Positions 1 to 9,950 of a stretch of DNA of 64,000 nucleotides are shown here, piece by piece. The notes beneath the pieces were generated by a model. The model was not told the origin of the DNA and did no database searches. It saw only the letters and a program-made list of their open reading frames with translations. The stretch is from Sthenelais limicola (Eukaryota; Annelida; Polychaeta; Phyllodocida; Sigalionidae), in the NCBI GenBank assembly GCA_942159475.1, contig OW804096.1, positions 40,547,744 through 40,611,743 of the forward strand. Direction: 5' to 3'. Position 1 is the stretch's first letter. Each line of letters opens with the position of its first letter. The position numbers and the translations under genes are program-made.

Positions 1-230
1 AATTATGGGGGGTGTTTTTATCAAAACATGTTTCCACGCCATACAGCTAAAGTACATAAATAAACTATAGAACTATATCACGTATAATATACAGGTCTAT
101 GTACATGATGTGGAATATCTATAATGGTATAAATGGCACAAGTGTATTAGTGCCACTTTCATTGTAAAAGAAATTGTAATTGCACCCCAGTAACTAGTTG
201 CGCCACCTACTGACAATGAAATATATATAA

Positions 231-289
231 TGAGTATTTAGACGTGATTTTGAATGCGCATTATATGCGCAATTGAGATCACACCCATA
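231..289 (+). repeat. 59-bp direct repeat, copy 1
   Basis: TGAGTATTTAGACGTGATTT then TGAATGCGCATTATATGCGC; only three mismatches to 2120-2178. It contains the palindrome TGCGCATTATATGCGCA. Confidence 0.9.
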
Positions 290-439
290 ATCACAATGTA
301 ATCATAATTTTATTTAAACTAAGGTAGGTGTAGACATTTTTTTGGGAACTATTTTGGAATATGGGTGTCATCGCTATGACATTTATTAGCTTAAAAACAA
401 AGAAATACAAATACTATTAAATTGCATTAGTTTTTTAGG

Positions 440-736
440 ATGAGGGAATCGAATCTCCTGCCATTACATCTATGCAGAAAAGCAATGATGATAAGTATTG
501 TACACAGATATAGGACAGAACAAAATGTAGTAGATACAGAAAGAGTATTACGAAGAAATATAAACCCTAACATTGAGCTTACCTTACCAAAAACGGAAAG
601 GTATAGAGAATCTATAATGTATGAAGGAAGATATCTTTGGAATGAATTAACAGGTAACCTGAAAGCAATAATCGACTACCAGCAACTGAAATATTCCCTT
701 CTAGAATTGTATAAGGAAAACATAGGGGAAACATGA
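440..736 (+). mobile_element. Non-LTR retrotransposon fragment: C-terminal tail of reverse transcriptase ORF
   Basis: The 98-codon frame has the layout seen after the RT domain in jockey/CR1-like LINE proteins. A His/Arg-rich start is followed by a charged stretch, then PKTERYRESIMYEGRYLWNE and a Leu-rich amphipathic end (LKYSLLELYKE). The hallmark is the R-T-x-R-Y...S-x-x-Y-x-G-x-x-x-W-N-x-L pattern. The catalytic FADD region and everything upstream are missing, so this is a 5'-truncated dead copy, as is usual for LINEs. Family assignment below non-LTR is not possible. Confidence 0.6.
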
Positions 737-2119
737 ACATGAACTGTTTTTATAGGCATGAAAAACCGACCAGAAACCGATGAAAATCAAACAGGTCGGA
801 TTATCGTTTTTAGCCCTTCGGTTTGTTCGGTTTGCCTCAAATATTCCGACGGTGATATGGAGCTGAACCGAACCGACTGCTATGTGAACAATAGGTCGGA
901 ATTAATGATCGTTTTTTTAAAAAAACCAATTGGGACGTAAGGCTTATTCCGACCTGTGGAACACCCCTATTAATCGGTCTCACTGTTTTTAACCAAGCGG
1001 CAAAATCGACCAATGCCAAAGAATAACAACTAGAATATACCAGTGCAAGATCAGCTGGGAAGAAATTGACACATATATACATGTATTGATTGCAGGGAAC
1101 GGTAATAATGATACTTGAACGTGTGTAAGCAATTCATTTCAAACCAAAGGATAATTATCTCAAAGAGGGGAAAACAGTACGTTAAAAAAATTATACTATA
1201 GCTCTGACGATTGTTAAGATATTGGGTGAGAAGTGTTTATAAACATGGTACAAATCACTATAATGACATATCAAGATTAGTATGCATAATTTAGCGAAAT
1301 GGCAACGCATGAAAAATAACAGCTCTGTTTGTTATGCGTTTTTGAAACGAATATGAATCATTAATCTGTAATGTAATATGGCCAATAAAAATATTTAAAC
1401 ATTTTTTTAGGCAAGATGGATATGTATGTATATTTAGATAGAAAATACAAGTTAATAGCCCACAAGGTCTACAAAAGCTTTTATTCCCTGACATATATAA
1501 TATTCCTTGAACTGGTATGTGCATATTTTACACGGGCGGGCAGCACCCAAAGTTTAGCTTTGTGTATTCATGGAGTTGGTGTCAGAGAATGAGTATGTGT
1601 GTCAGAGAATGGAGTGTCAGAGCGCGACAGTAAGTGTGAATGCTAGGTGAGTGAACAGTGCCAGGTATTGCGTCCAGTTGTGGCTGCATTATTTTAAATT
1701 AACTATATCAGTTGACTTGTATCCTCAACCAATGGTTAGATCCATTATTTTAGGGACGGCCAAGGTCTTGAAACCATTCCTTTTATGCAATATTAAAGTC
1801 AAACAGAGGGATGCAAATATTGTCTCCTGTACGTTCCACTTTAAAGTAAACTTGAATTCCTTGGTGGGAAATGGCATTAGAAGGTATTTTTACATAAGAA
1901 AGAGACCAAAATAGTCGATGTTAAGGGTCCATATTATGATATAGGTGGTGTCGTCGTATCGTAATAACAATCATGGTTAGCATGATTAAGGTCAGCAAGA
2001 AGTCCTGGTATCAATACCCTCCAAGATGTCCTACCACCCTTTACCTGTATCCTGAGGAATCAACTCAGGCACTTTCTTATATATCACATATATAAGTTAA
2101 TAATAACAATCAATTATGC

Positions 2120-2178
2120 TGAGTATTTAGACGTGATTTTGAATGCGCATTATATGCGCAATAGAGATCGCACTCATA
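2120..2178 (+). repeat. 59-bp direct repeat, copy 2
   Basis: Same orientation as 231-289 and nearly identical, including the palindrome TGCGCATTATATGCGCA. The two copies bracket 1.8 kb that contains the RT-tail fragment. Confidence 0.9.
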
Positions 2179-2519
2179 GTATTGGCCTTTGAAGAAAACA
2201 TGTATTCATAGATAAAATTAGTTGAGTAACACATGTGTAATACAAACATAAATGAATTGGAATGAGAACTTGATCAAACACAAGTTTCAGACCACTAACA
2301 AGATTGGAGGAAATAGACGCAATGGATTTCACATAATGATGGCTAATGGCATGTCCATTTCACTGTGATTCAAAGCCATAGGTATCACATATGCATCACA
2401 CTTCACTAGTTTGCGGCCAATCACAAAATGATCACAGTGCCATCACACTCAATTGCACTCAGTGCCTGTCGGGAAAGCATTACTTAGAGGAGGAAGGCCT
2501 GTGTTACACTGTTACATAT

Positions 2520-2770
2520 GCGTCAGTTCGTCAGAAAATGTTTAATCGGCAGCTCTACACATTTAGTAAATTCTGCTAAAGTAGGCTGAAAGCTCATAAA
2601 TACTGGTTATATTTGAGTGTATTTGGTATTGTTGGTATTGTTGATTCAATATATCTGTTCGGCTATGTTTAATACCCTTTTGAACCTCATTTTTGTCTTG
2701 AATCCGTTGTTATTGGAGTAGATCGTTGAAGCTGAATTCTGATTCTGTCCATTTTCTGGTGATTTCACCC
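2520..2770 (-). mobile_element. MITE family A, copy 1 (diverged)
   Basis: Inverted ends GCGTCAG...TTCACCC match the other family A copies, with an internal match to the CTACACATTTAGTAAATTC segment. The element is flanked on both sides by ATAT (2516-2519 and 2771-2774), a 4-bp target duplication. There is no coding capacity. Minus here means the opposite orientation to the 12947 copy. Confidence 0.75.
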
Positions 2771-3031
2771 ATATGTATTTTCGCTGAATATGCTCACTTC
2801 TTAGAATGTTTAGCAGACATAAAGCGATTTTTAACCCCTCTAAAGAGCACTGCGAGGAAGATTCAATGTCTCATACAGAGCAAAAGTAATCTCTTGGTGA
2901 TAGAAGCTTTTCTGTGTTATTAACACGCGGAGGTATTTTTAGCAAGCTCAATTGAATCCAATTTACCTCCCAGCCCTCGTTGATGCTCTTATATAGAATA
3001 CCGCTATCCAGCTATAAGGCCAAACTGTTTA

Positions 3032-3366
3032 GGGACTGTTCATAATTAACCACTAGGTGGGTGGGTGGGTGGGTGGGGGTGGGGGGTTGAGAAGAGAGTT
3101 TGTGATAGTCTTGTGCAAAATTGTATGAGCCCCCCCCCCCTTGAAAGTTTGTGCAAAATTTCATGACCCCCTCCCCTCCCCATCATTGTAGTTCTGAGTC
3201 TGTGCAAAAAAAGATGGCCCCACACTTTTAGAGCTTGCGCAAAAAAGGTTGCCCCCTTCAGAGTCTGTGCAAAAAAGATGCCCCCCTTCAGAGTCTGCAC
3301 AAAAAAGGTGCCCCCTGAAAATCCCCCCCCCCCCCACCCACCCAGTGGTTCAAAATGAACAGTCCC
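3032..3366. mobile_element. Inverted-repeat element with internal tandem repeats, flanked by TTA
   Basis: The ends GGGACTGTTCATAATTAACC and GTTCAAAATGAACAGTCCC form terminal inverted repeats that continue into GGTGGGTGGG and CCCACCCACCC. TTA lies on both sides (3029-3031, 3367-3369), suggesting a PIF/Harbinger-like MITE. The interior is at least five imperfect units of about 28-30 bp, each like TTCAGAGTCTGTGCAAAAAA followed by a G/C run. No ORF of note apart from a repeat-derived minus frame. Confidence 0.8.
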
Positions 3367-4061
3367 TTAGAAAGAGAGTGAGAGAGGACGTTATCATTTT
3401 TTAGTTAGGCGCAAACATAAAATACGCTCCGTCGGTTTTCCTTGCGAGTCCTTATGATATTATGATTTAATATGGGTCTGTATCCACATTGATGAAAAAT
3501 AGAAGATCAATATTTGCAGTGTTTGAAAAATGTAGTGATCAAAGTCAGACGATTTGCTTTCCACACAAGCTCACCCATGAATAGTTAGATGTAAGAGGCC
3601 CTGCGATAACAACCACCCTTTATCCAATTATAGTGGCCAATAATTCCCCGATTATTTGCAGACCTTTGGCCACGTTAAAATACTATCTCTTTGCGGGAGA
3701 TTAATATTCTTCCCTTGATCTGCGACTATCAAGCTCGGTTGAACCCAAATACAAATTAATACAGATTGTCATCATATTTTTGTCAAAAAATATTTTCGCA
3801 GATGATATCAGTGCTCGCACTCAAATTAGTTCGTCTACGGGGCCTTAAAATGGGTTTGAATATGGGAAACAATCGATCATCCCCGCTATTAAAATGAGTT
3901 AATTCCACATGGGTGTTTGCTTTTAATCAGCATGCATAATATAATTCTGTCGAATAATTTTTATCTCAAATTTCTCTGCTCCGGTTGGAGAGACTGATGG
4001 CGATAGATAGATGGATACCAGTAATACAGATCGAGGATGGCTTGATTACACACGTACTCAT

Positions 4062-4377
4062 GGGTCAGATCTTCAAAATATGTACAATCGTCAGATCTAC
4101 ACATTTGAGTAAATTCCGCTAAATTAGGCTGCAATTTGATCAGAAGTAAATTCGAGTATATTCGGCATTGCATTGATTCTATTAATCTATTTGGTCAGGT
4201 TGAACTGTATTTTGAACTTTATTTTCGTCTGAAATCTGGGTTATTTGAGAGGTATATTCGACATTGCATTGATTCTACCAATCTATTTGGTCAGGTTGAA
4301 CTGTATTTTGAACTTTATTTTCGTGAAGGTGAAGGTGAAGGTGAAGGTGAATTGTACAGTTTCTGGCGACTTCACAC
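4062..4377 (-). mobile_element. MITE family A, copy 2, internally duplicated
   Basis: Starts GGGTCAGATCTTCAAAATAT and ends with TTTCTGGCGACTTCACAC. It is flanked by TCAT at 4058-4061 and 4378-4381. Inside, a 96-bp unit starting GTATATTCG is repeated (4156-4251, then 4252 to about 4325), followed by a GAAGGT microsatellite. The duplication creates a 175-codon frame (4136-4663) that is not a gene. Confidence 0.85.
4323..4351 (+). repeat. GAAGGT microsatellite
   Basis: About five copies of GAAGGT. It sits where other family A copies have a single GGTGAAGG, so the repeat expanded inside the transposon. Confidence 0.9.
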
Positions 4378-5264
4378 TCATATTACCTTGATACCAAGCA
4401 GCAGGAGAGTTACAACTATTATGCTGTCTCCGGATACTATTGTATACATACAGTCCCTCGCAATACTATTTGCCATTGCTCCTGTCAAGGTTAATGATGG
4501 TGATTGCGATGCCCTCGGATGCCCTCGGACCAAGTCCAAGCATTTCCTTTACCGAGAAATAACCGGACTAGAACACGGAGTTATTTGGCGTGCGTTGATA
4601 TTCTTGTTATGGATAGGACATGGACATCAGATATCAATTCATCCCCAAGGCTTTGCTGTTTGATGTCAGCATTATGACCAGCATTATTTATTGGATGTTT
4701 CTGCTACCGTGTAGCAATGGTCTTAAGTCAAAGAGACTGCAAAATAAACCAATCTCGATCCGTGGGCGTTAAACCTTGCCATAATGTACGTGTAGCAATC
4801 ATTGCTATCAAAAAGCAAGGCAAAAGTTAACTGTAAAGGTTATATTGCCTTTTTCATGGAATACTTATTAATATCAGATCCAAGATATTGCAAATATTAA
4901 AGAAAATGTCACTATTCATAAGGGATATTTTGTAAGCGATATCTAAATTACTACATAATTGGGTGGGTCCTGGAGAATTTATATTCATAATGACTGTGTA
5001 ACAAAGTTCTGAATATCATCGTCCAATTAAGTTTTATATCATGGGTGCAGAATCCCGATTTAATTGATTTAATCTGATGTTTTTTGAAGTGCAAATTAAA
5101 TAGACATTGTTTGTTTTGGCATCTATTCTCCATCCTAGGTGAATAGGGGTATAGATTGAAGCTTAAATCCCTGTCTCTGGCAAACAATGATGCGTACCAC
5201 ATGTGGACTATCACGGGCTGAATCAACAACTGATAGCGCAGAATGTAAAAGGGCTAGATACAAA

Positions 5265-5340
5265 TTTTAAAAATTGTTTCTTATAGCTAGTACGGTAAGT
5301 GAAAATGTTCGAATGATGTAATTGCTATTTAGATGGGTTG
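5265..5340 (+). repeat. Dispersed repeat H, copy 1
   Basis: AAAAATTGTTTCTTATAGCT then AGTGAAAATGTTCGAATGAT matches 6725-6800 at most positions. Function unknown. Confidence 0.6.
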
Positions 5341-5549
5341 TAGGACATTCCCCCGCCGACATTCTCCCCGACCCATTCTCCCCGCAGAAAAACAGAAATC
5401 GGCGGGGAAAATGCAGGGTGTGTGTGTGTGGGGGGGGGGGGAAATGATGGATGGGAGGTCATTTGGCGGGGAGAATGACGGCGGGGAAAATGTATAGCGG
5501 GGAGAACTCAGCGGGGAGAATGTTAGCGGAGGAGACGCCGGACACCATT
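5341..5549. repeat. Inverted minisatellite: ATTCTCCCCGC units facing GCGGGGAGAATG units
   Basis: The left part has three units of the type GACATTCTCCCCG. After a TG/G-run spacer, the right part has about five units of the opposite sense (GCGGGGAGAATG). The whole can fold as a hairpin built from repeated 12-15 bp blocks. Likely the end or body of a non-autonomous transposon. Confidence 0.7.
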
Positions 5550-6281
5550 AATCTAACTGTAGTAGTTTGTTTTTGCTAAAGGAGAGTTTAATCCAACGCC
5601 TGTAAAAATCCTTGAAGGATATTGCGTTTTCTGTAATTGTTATAATACTATTGGCCTCTAATGAATAATAAAAAAATAAAATCTGGAGTTCTCTGTCTTG
5701 TCAAATAACTAATTATGTCCATTAGCAATTGGACGTGTTGAGCGAATTACTAACATAATAAGAAAATATGGGGGGTGCTTTTCCACTTGCTGGTTTACTT
5801 GGTGGACCTTTTTTCAAACACTGAGACATCTTACACCCAAAACAATTACCTTTATTTTTTTATAGTGGTGGACATACTTCAATTTAAGTACCACCGCTTT
5901 ATATAAATAGACTCTAGACATAAAGTTAATTATCTTGTAGAGAAGGGCGGATAACTTGACGTTGCTGCAAAGTTTCCATTAATTGCCCTTTTATGCTGGC
6001 AACACATTGGGGATCTATAGCATCAAACGATTTTTCAAAATAAATGAATTGAACGCTTGCGTGGCTGAATTATTAACAAAGGAAATGACTATTATCTGTT
6101 TACCAGAGGGATGATTAACAGATAAGATATTGAGGTCAATATTAATTTGAATATGGATTATTCACTCACTACCTGAGGATTATTCATCGGTCGATAACAT
6201 GGCTTTATAGGCCCAGAGCTTCCATGCAGTCAATATATCAATTAAATGAGAATGAAACTAAAACGGTCTGCCTATACTTAC

Positions 6282-6400
6282 AGCCAGCATCCATCGAGGC
6301 ACAACAACTTTATGGCCTTTGCTTTTAAACATGTTAATGACGACCGCGGAGAGAAGTGTGGAGAAGGCGATCATGATCATGTTGATGCAGTAATATATAC
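6282..6400 (-). CDS. nAChR-family subunit, exon encoding TM3 and start of cytoplasmic loop
   Basis: This 119-bp exon (GT plus 39 codons) has acceptor TTGTATTTCAG and donor GGCT|GTAAGT. With the G of the previous exon it reads G-IYYCINMIMIAFSTLL-SAVVINMF, then KSKGHKVVVPRWMLA. The first part is TM3 (about residues 5-23). The second is the short basic stretch and Pro-Arg-Trp that open the TM3-TM4 cytoplasmic loop in nicotinic subunits. The exon ends in phase 0, so another exon should follow to the left carrying the rest of the loop and TM4. None was recognised in 1-6281, so it is probably beyond the window edge or too divergent to see by eye. The 12.6-kb intron before this exon is the longest in the visible gene. 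Confidence 0.93.
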
Positions 6401-6626
6401 CTGAAATACAAGATTAAAAAGTCATATAAATCAAGCGCGGGTAATTTTCTGGTGATTAATTGATTAAAAGAAGCCATTATGATAATGCATCTTAAGCCGT
6501 ATGCATGCAGGGTGGTCATAGATTTAATGTGAGTTCATTCCAAATCCCTTAATTGAAAGCGTAACATTATATATTATAACCCTTTGATGATGAATACCAT
6601 GCAAGGGTACTTTACAAGGCCCTTGT

Positions 6627-7057
6627 GGCGAGTGGAAAAAATACAATCGGCAGGTCTGCATATTTGAGTAAATTTGGCCGCAAAATGATAAAATACTAAT
6701 AAAGTATTTTCAAATCAAATGAAATCAAATTTTTTAAATTGTTTCTTATAACTAGTACAGTGAGTGAAAATATTCGAATGATATAATTGATATTTAGATA
6801 GATTTAGATGCGTCTTTGGTATCATGATTGAATTGTACCAAGGTTCAATACAAATATCTAACCAAAAATATAAAAATATTCATCTGAAAATATGTCCTTC
6901 CTGGACGTTTTGGAGGCTTTGTATTTTGTATTGCGTTGTTTAAAAGAATATGTTCGTTTATAATGAACTGTATTTTTAACCTAATTTTTGTCTTAAGTTT
7001 GGGTAATCTGAGACAATTAGTGGAAGCGAGTTTTACATTTTCTGATGGCTTCACCTT
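6627..7057 (-). mobile_element. MITE family A, copy 3, interrupted by another repeat
   Basis: The left part (ACAATCGGCAGGTCTGCATA onward) and the right part (TTGTATTTTGTATTGCGTTG to TTCTGATGGCTTCACC) are the two halves of family A. Between about 6715 and 6915 lies unrelated sequence that recurs elsewhere (at 5265 and 9809). This is a nested insertion. The terminal GGGTCAG is eroded. Confidence 0.65.
6725..6915 (+). repeat. Dispersed repeats H and G inserted in a family A element
   Basis: 6725-6800 matches 5265-5340 (TTGTTTCTTATAACTAGTAC). 6809-6915 matches 9809-9950 (ATTGAATTGTACCAAG, AAAAATATAAAAAT). Together they split a family A MITE. Confidence 0.6.
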
Positions 7058-7603
7058 TAATTATTTGTGGTATAAATGAATAAAGGTAATTCTGTGCGCG
7101 TGCTTTCCTGGACCCATCGACCACTCGGGACAAAGAAAATGATTCAATGAACAGGGACGTATCCACGAGGGGATTTTTATTTCAGTATCATCATCAGAAA
7201 TTCCAAGTGCCTCTTAAATAATCTAGAGATAGTGGCTTTTTGAAACTGGTAATAATGTGTCCGATGCATTTATGCCTAGAAATAGATAACCATGGTAAAG
7301 AAGTGTTTATTGATCTTTCTTTTTACAGCGTGGCGCCTGAACCAAGCAATTATAAAGTCCTTAAAATATACTGAGTAGAATCTAATATGTATACGTTATA
7401 GTGATATATGAAGACTTGCGAAGGCTAAATAGTGCTTCAAAAAGAATTCAAGGACAAAAACAACCCAGGCGCAAGAGACCAACGATACTTTTAATAAAAA
7501 GATTTCTAATAGCCTTCCATTGCCAACATAATTATTCTTTTACAGTATCGAGTCTCCTGTACGCTAAAACGCCAGTGCTGTTATATTCCGCCCAATCGAT
7601 GTC

Positions 7604-7680
7604 AGGACAATCGCCGCTCGGACAACCGCCATCCGGATAATTGCCGTCCAAAAAAACCGCCACTCGGAAAACCGCCACCT
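7604..7680 (+). repeat. 15-bp tandem repeat, about 5 units
   Basis: Units GGACAATCGCCGCTC, GGACAACCGCCATCC, GGATAATTGCCGTCC, then two diverged units ending CCGCCACTC and CCGCCACC. The unit is CG-rich compared with its surroundings. Confidence 0.8.
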
Positions 7681-7708
7681 ATGACAGGGTTAGGCAGCCC
7701 AGGCCCAA

Positions 7709-8000
7709 ACCCTCAGATCAGATAAGAATGGTATATCAGTGATTGGACGCCTAGTTCGCTAATCGGTTTCCTGGCATAGGAGTACGCATTCTAATGGGAT
7801 CATAATGACATTTGGCGGTCTTAATGGAATCATAATGGCACTTTCTTTGCGGTTTGAGGCGAGAGGCTTTCCCTCCGTTTGAAGGGACGAAGGGACTCTC
7901 TCATCTTTGGGCCTAGCCTGTAGGGTTCTGTCCAAGTTCATTGGTTTTATTGGCGGCGATGGTCCTGCACTGGCCGGGCGGCACTTGTCCTAAAACCCAC
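7709..8000 (+). repeat. Interspersed repeat family F, copy 1
   Basis: Contains CAGATCAGATAAGAATGG, TCAGTGATTGGACGCCTA, GCGAGAGGCTTTCCCT and TTTGAAGGGACGAAGGGACT. All appear, as reverse complements and in order, at 43395-43680. Element type unknown. Confidence 0.7.
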
Positions 8001-8531
8001 CCAATGTTCCATTCCAATTTCATCAAGTGTGTCAATCTCTGCTTTTGCTAAACTTTATGAGGAATTTCCACGGCATTATTTGAAATGATTGTGCCAACAA
8101 CGGGTTTTTTTATAGATAAAATTAATATGTCATGGCATCTATACCTGAAAGCAGGCTATCCTGATGTGGGCTTATTATCCAAGAATGTGCATGACCCTGC
8201 ATGGCTTGGCACGTTTTGTTTATTTACCCAAGGAGAAAATGCAATCACTTTAGGAATGTTGAACTCCTTTATCAAATAGAAATTATGCAGTGGTAGCCCC
8301 TGATGCCGATATCCTAGTGAGATTTATAACCTTTTACCAGGCGGCGACCTAAAACCAGTATCGGTCTTCTAACGACCACCACCCACTTCATTGCGATATT
8401 AAAAGGGTTAGAAAGGTGTTTGGGTGGTCTAAGATGGGGTTTCGGATTCACCCTAGTTTTTATGGAGTGGCTAGGATCCCACAACGTGTCTAGACTTCCC
8501 AATGCATTTGAGTGTTAGGATCAACGACATT

Positions 8532-8743
8532 GGGGCCTGTTGTATAAGCTGATTTTATGGGAATTCCTTCGCCTATAGGAAGGAAAAAAATCCTTCGCAC
8601 GTGATATTCTCTGCTGGTTAAAATAGCCTATACACATGTATAATGGTGCGTAGGAATTTCGTATTACAACCCAACGAAAGAAAGGGAAAGTGTAGGAATT
8701 CACACACACAATTTCCTTTCCTTAGGTTATACAACAGTCTCCC
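8532..8743 (+). mobile_element. MITE family C, copy 1
   Basis: Inverted ends GGGCCTGTTGTATAAGCT and AGGTTATACAACAGTCTCCC. Homologous along its length to the reverse complement of 50627-50825; shared segments include GTAGGAATTTCGTATT and AATTTCCTTTCCTTAG. GACAT occurs close to both edges and could be a target duplication. Non-coding. Confidence 0.8.
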
Positions 8744-9808
8744 GACATCCAAAACACTGTAATATAGGGAATATAAACAGCATAGCCGACGCACAGCGCA
8801 TTCGTTATAGTGCATGACTTTTATATAAAAGGTCATATCAAAGACCCCAGATAATAATAACCCATTGTTATCTTCGAAATCTCATTAGAAACTTGCCATT
8901 TTTAAAATTCAATTTAAATGTTTTAATGTTCAATGCGTTACATTATCTTACCTTCCAAAAACGATACAATTCAATCACTTAATCCTACAGATAGATTTTT
9001 TTCTGACAGGTCACGATGCACGAAACAAGGTATAAATAAAATATGTGACCTGGGCCTAGCTGTGGTTAGATTTACCGACAAAGATTGTCTAGAAAGCATA
9101 ATAAAATACATTAACACCCGCAACCTGAGACGTTTCATTTCTTCTCTTGGATTGGGAAAGACCATTGATAGGAATTGCTATGTCCAGCTCCATGGAAGTT
9201 TTCAGCAATATGCCCACCACGACACCAGGGTCCAGGACATGTTGGAAGAGAGCATAGAGGTCATTTGTCTGTGTTTGTCCCTCGTATATTTGCTTTTTAT
9301 CACTAAGACTCGAGCATCATACGATCCCGATTGCATTGTTGTCTGCGTCCAGATATGCCATTGTACGCCAATTAAGGGGTCTTTCCGAGCCGAGCCCGGT
9401 CCCAAGGAAGATATAATGTCCCCTCTCAGGATGAGTTACTCGGGCTGAATCGATTCTAATGGCATTAACTCCTATAATCATTTCACCTTCCTATGCACCT
9501 CCCTTTGGTAACCTTCGACTGCCTTGCCGATACCTAGGGACAGCTTAATTCAAAGGGGGCCCGACCTGAGATGAGTTTGAGTGAGAATAATGTTGGGTAA
9601 GTTGAGAATAGGAGAAGAGCTCTGGCTGATGTTCCAGTCGCCATGAGTACTTCTGAGCTACGGTTAAGGGCCTAGTCTACTACTTGTTGATGCGACACAT
9701 CTGGTCCATACGTTGGGAGTATAAAACGAGCTGTATCGCATGATATTCTATCTAAGGTTCTTTGATTTTGCATGACAGCGCAAGAAAACAATCGCCTTTA
9801 TCGGATAA

Positions 9809-9950
9809 ATGCGTCTTTTTGTATCTTGATTGAATTGTACCAAGATCCAATACAATTATTTAACAAAAAATATAAAAATAATCATCTCAAAACAATGTCA
9901 TGTCCTGCCTATGGATGTTATGGAGGCGTTGTCAAATACATTCCATATAT
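9809..9950 (+). repeat. Dispersed repeat G, copy 2
   Basis: GCGTCTTTTTGTATCTTGAT, TTGAATTGTACCAAGATCCA and TATGGAGGCGTTGTCAAATA match the 6809-6915 segment with small gaps. No coding potential. Confidence 0.6.

Larger units (their letters stand above)
1..6281. other. Region left of the TM3 exon: probable next intron or 3' part of the nAChR gene
   Basis: The TM3 exon ends in phase 0 with a good donor at 6281, so this stretch is at least partly intronic. Looking for a TM4-like hydrophobic exon or an acidic/basic cytoplasmic-loop exon on the minus strand gave nothing convincing. Contents are repeats: an RT tail at 440-736, a 59-bp repeat at 231-289 and 2120-2178, family A at 2520-2770 and 4062-4377, an inverted-repeat element at 3032-3366, and an inverted minisatellite at 5341-5549. 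Confidence 0.6.

Noticed and set aside
3046..3300. 84-codon minus-strand ORF with repeated LKG-FFAQ peptides
   Set aside because: It is the translation of the tandem array inside the 3.0-kb inverted-repeat element.
4136..4663. 175-codon plus-strand ORF with internal peptide repeats
   Set aside because: The repeats come from a duplicated family A MITE and a GAAGGT microsatellite, and the rest has no domain.
8933..9448. 171-codon plus-strand ORF
   Set aside because: No recognisable domain, overlapped by open minus-strand frames of similar quality, and inside a long receptor intron. Treated as chance.
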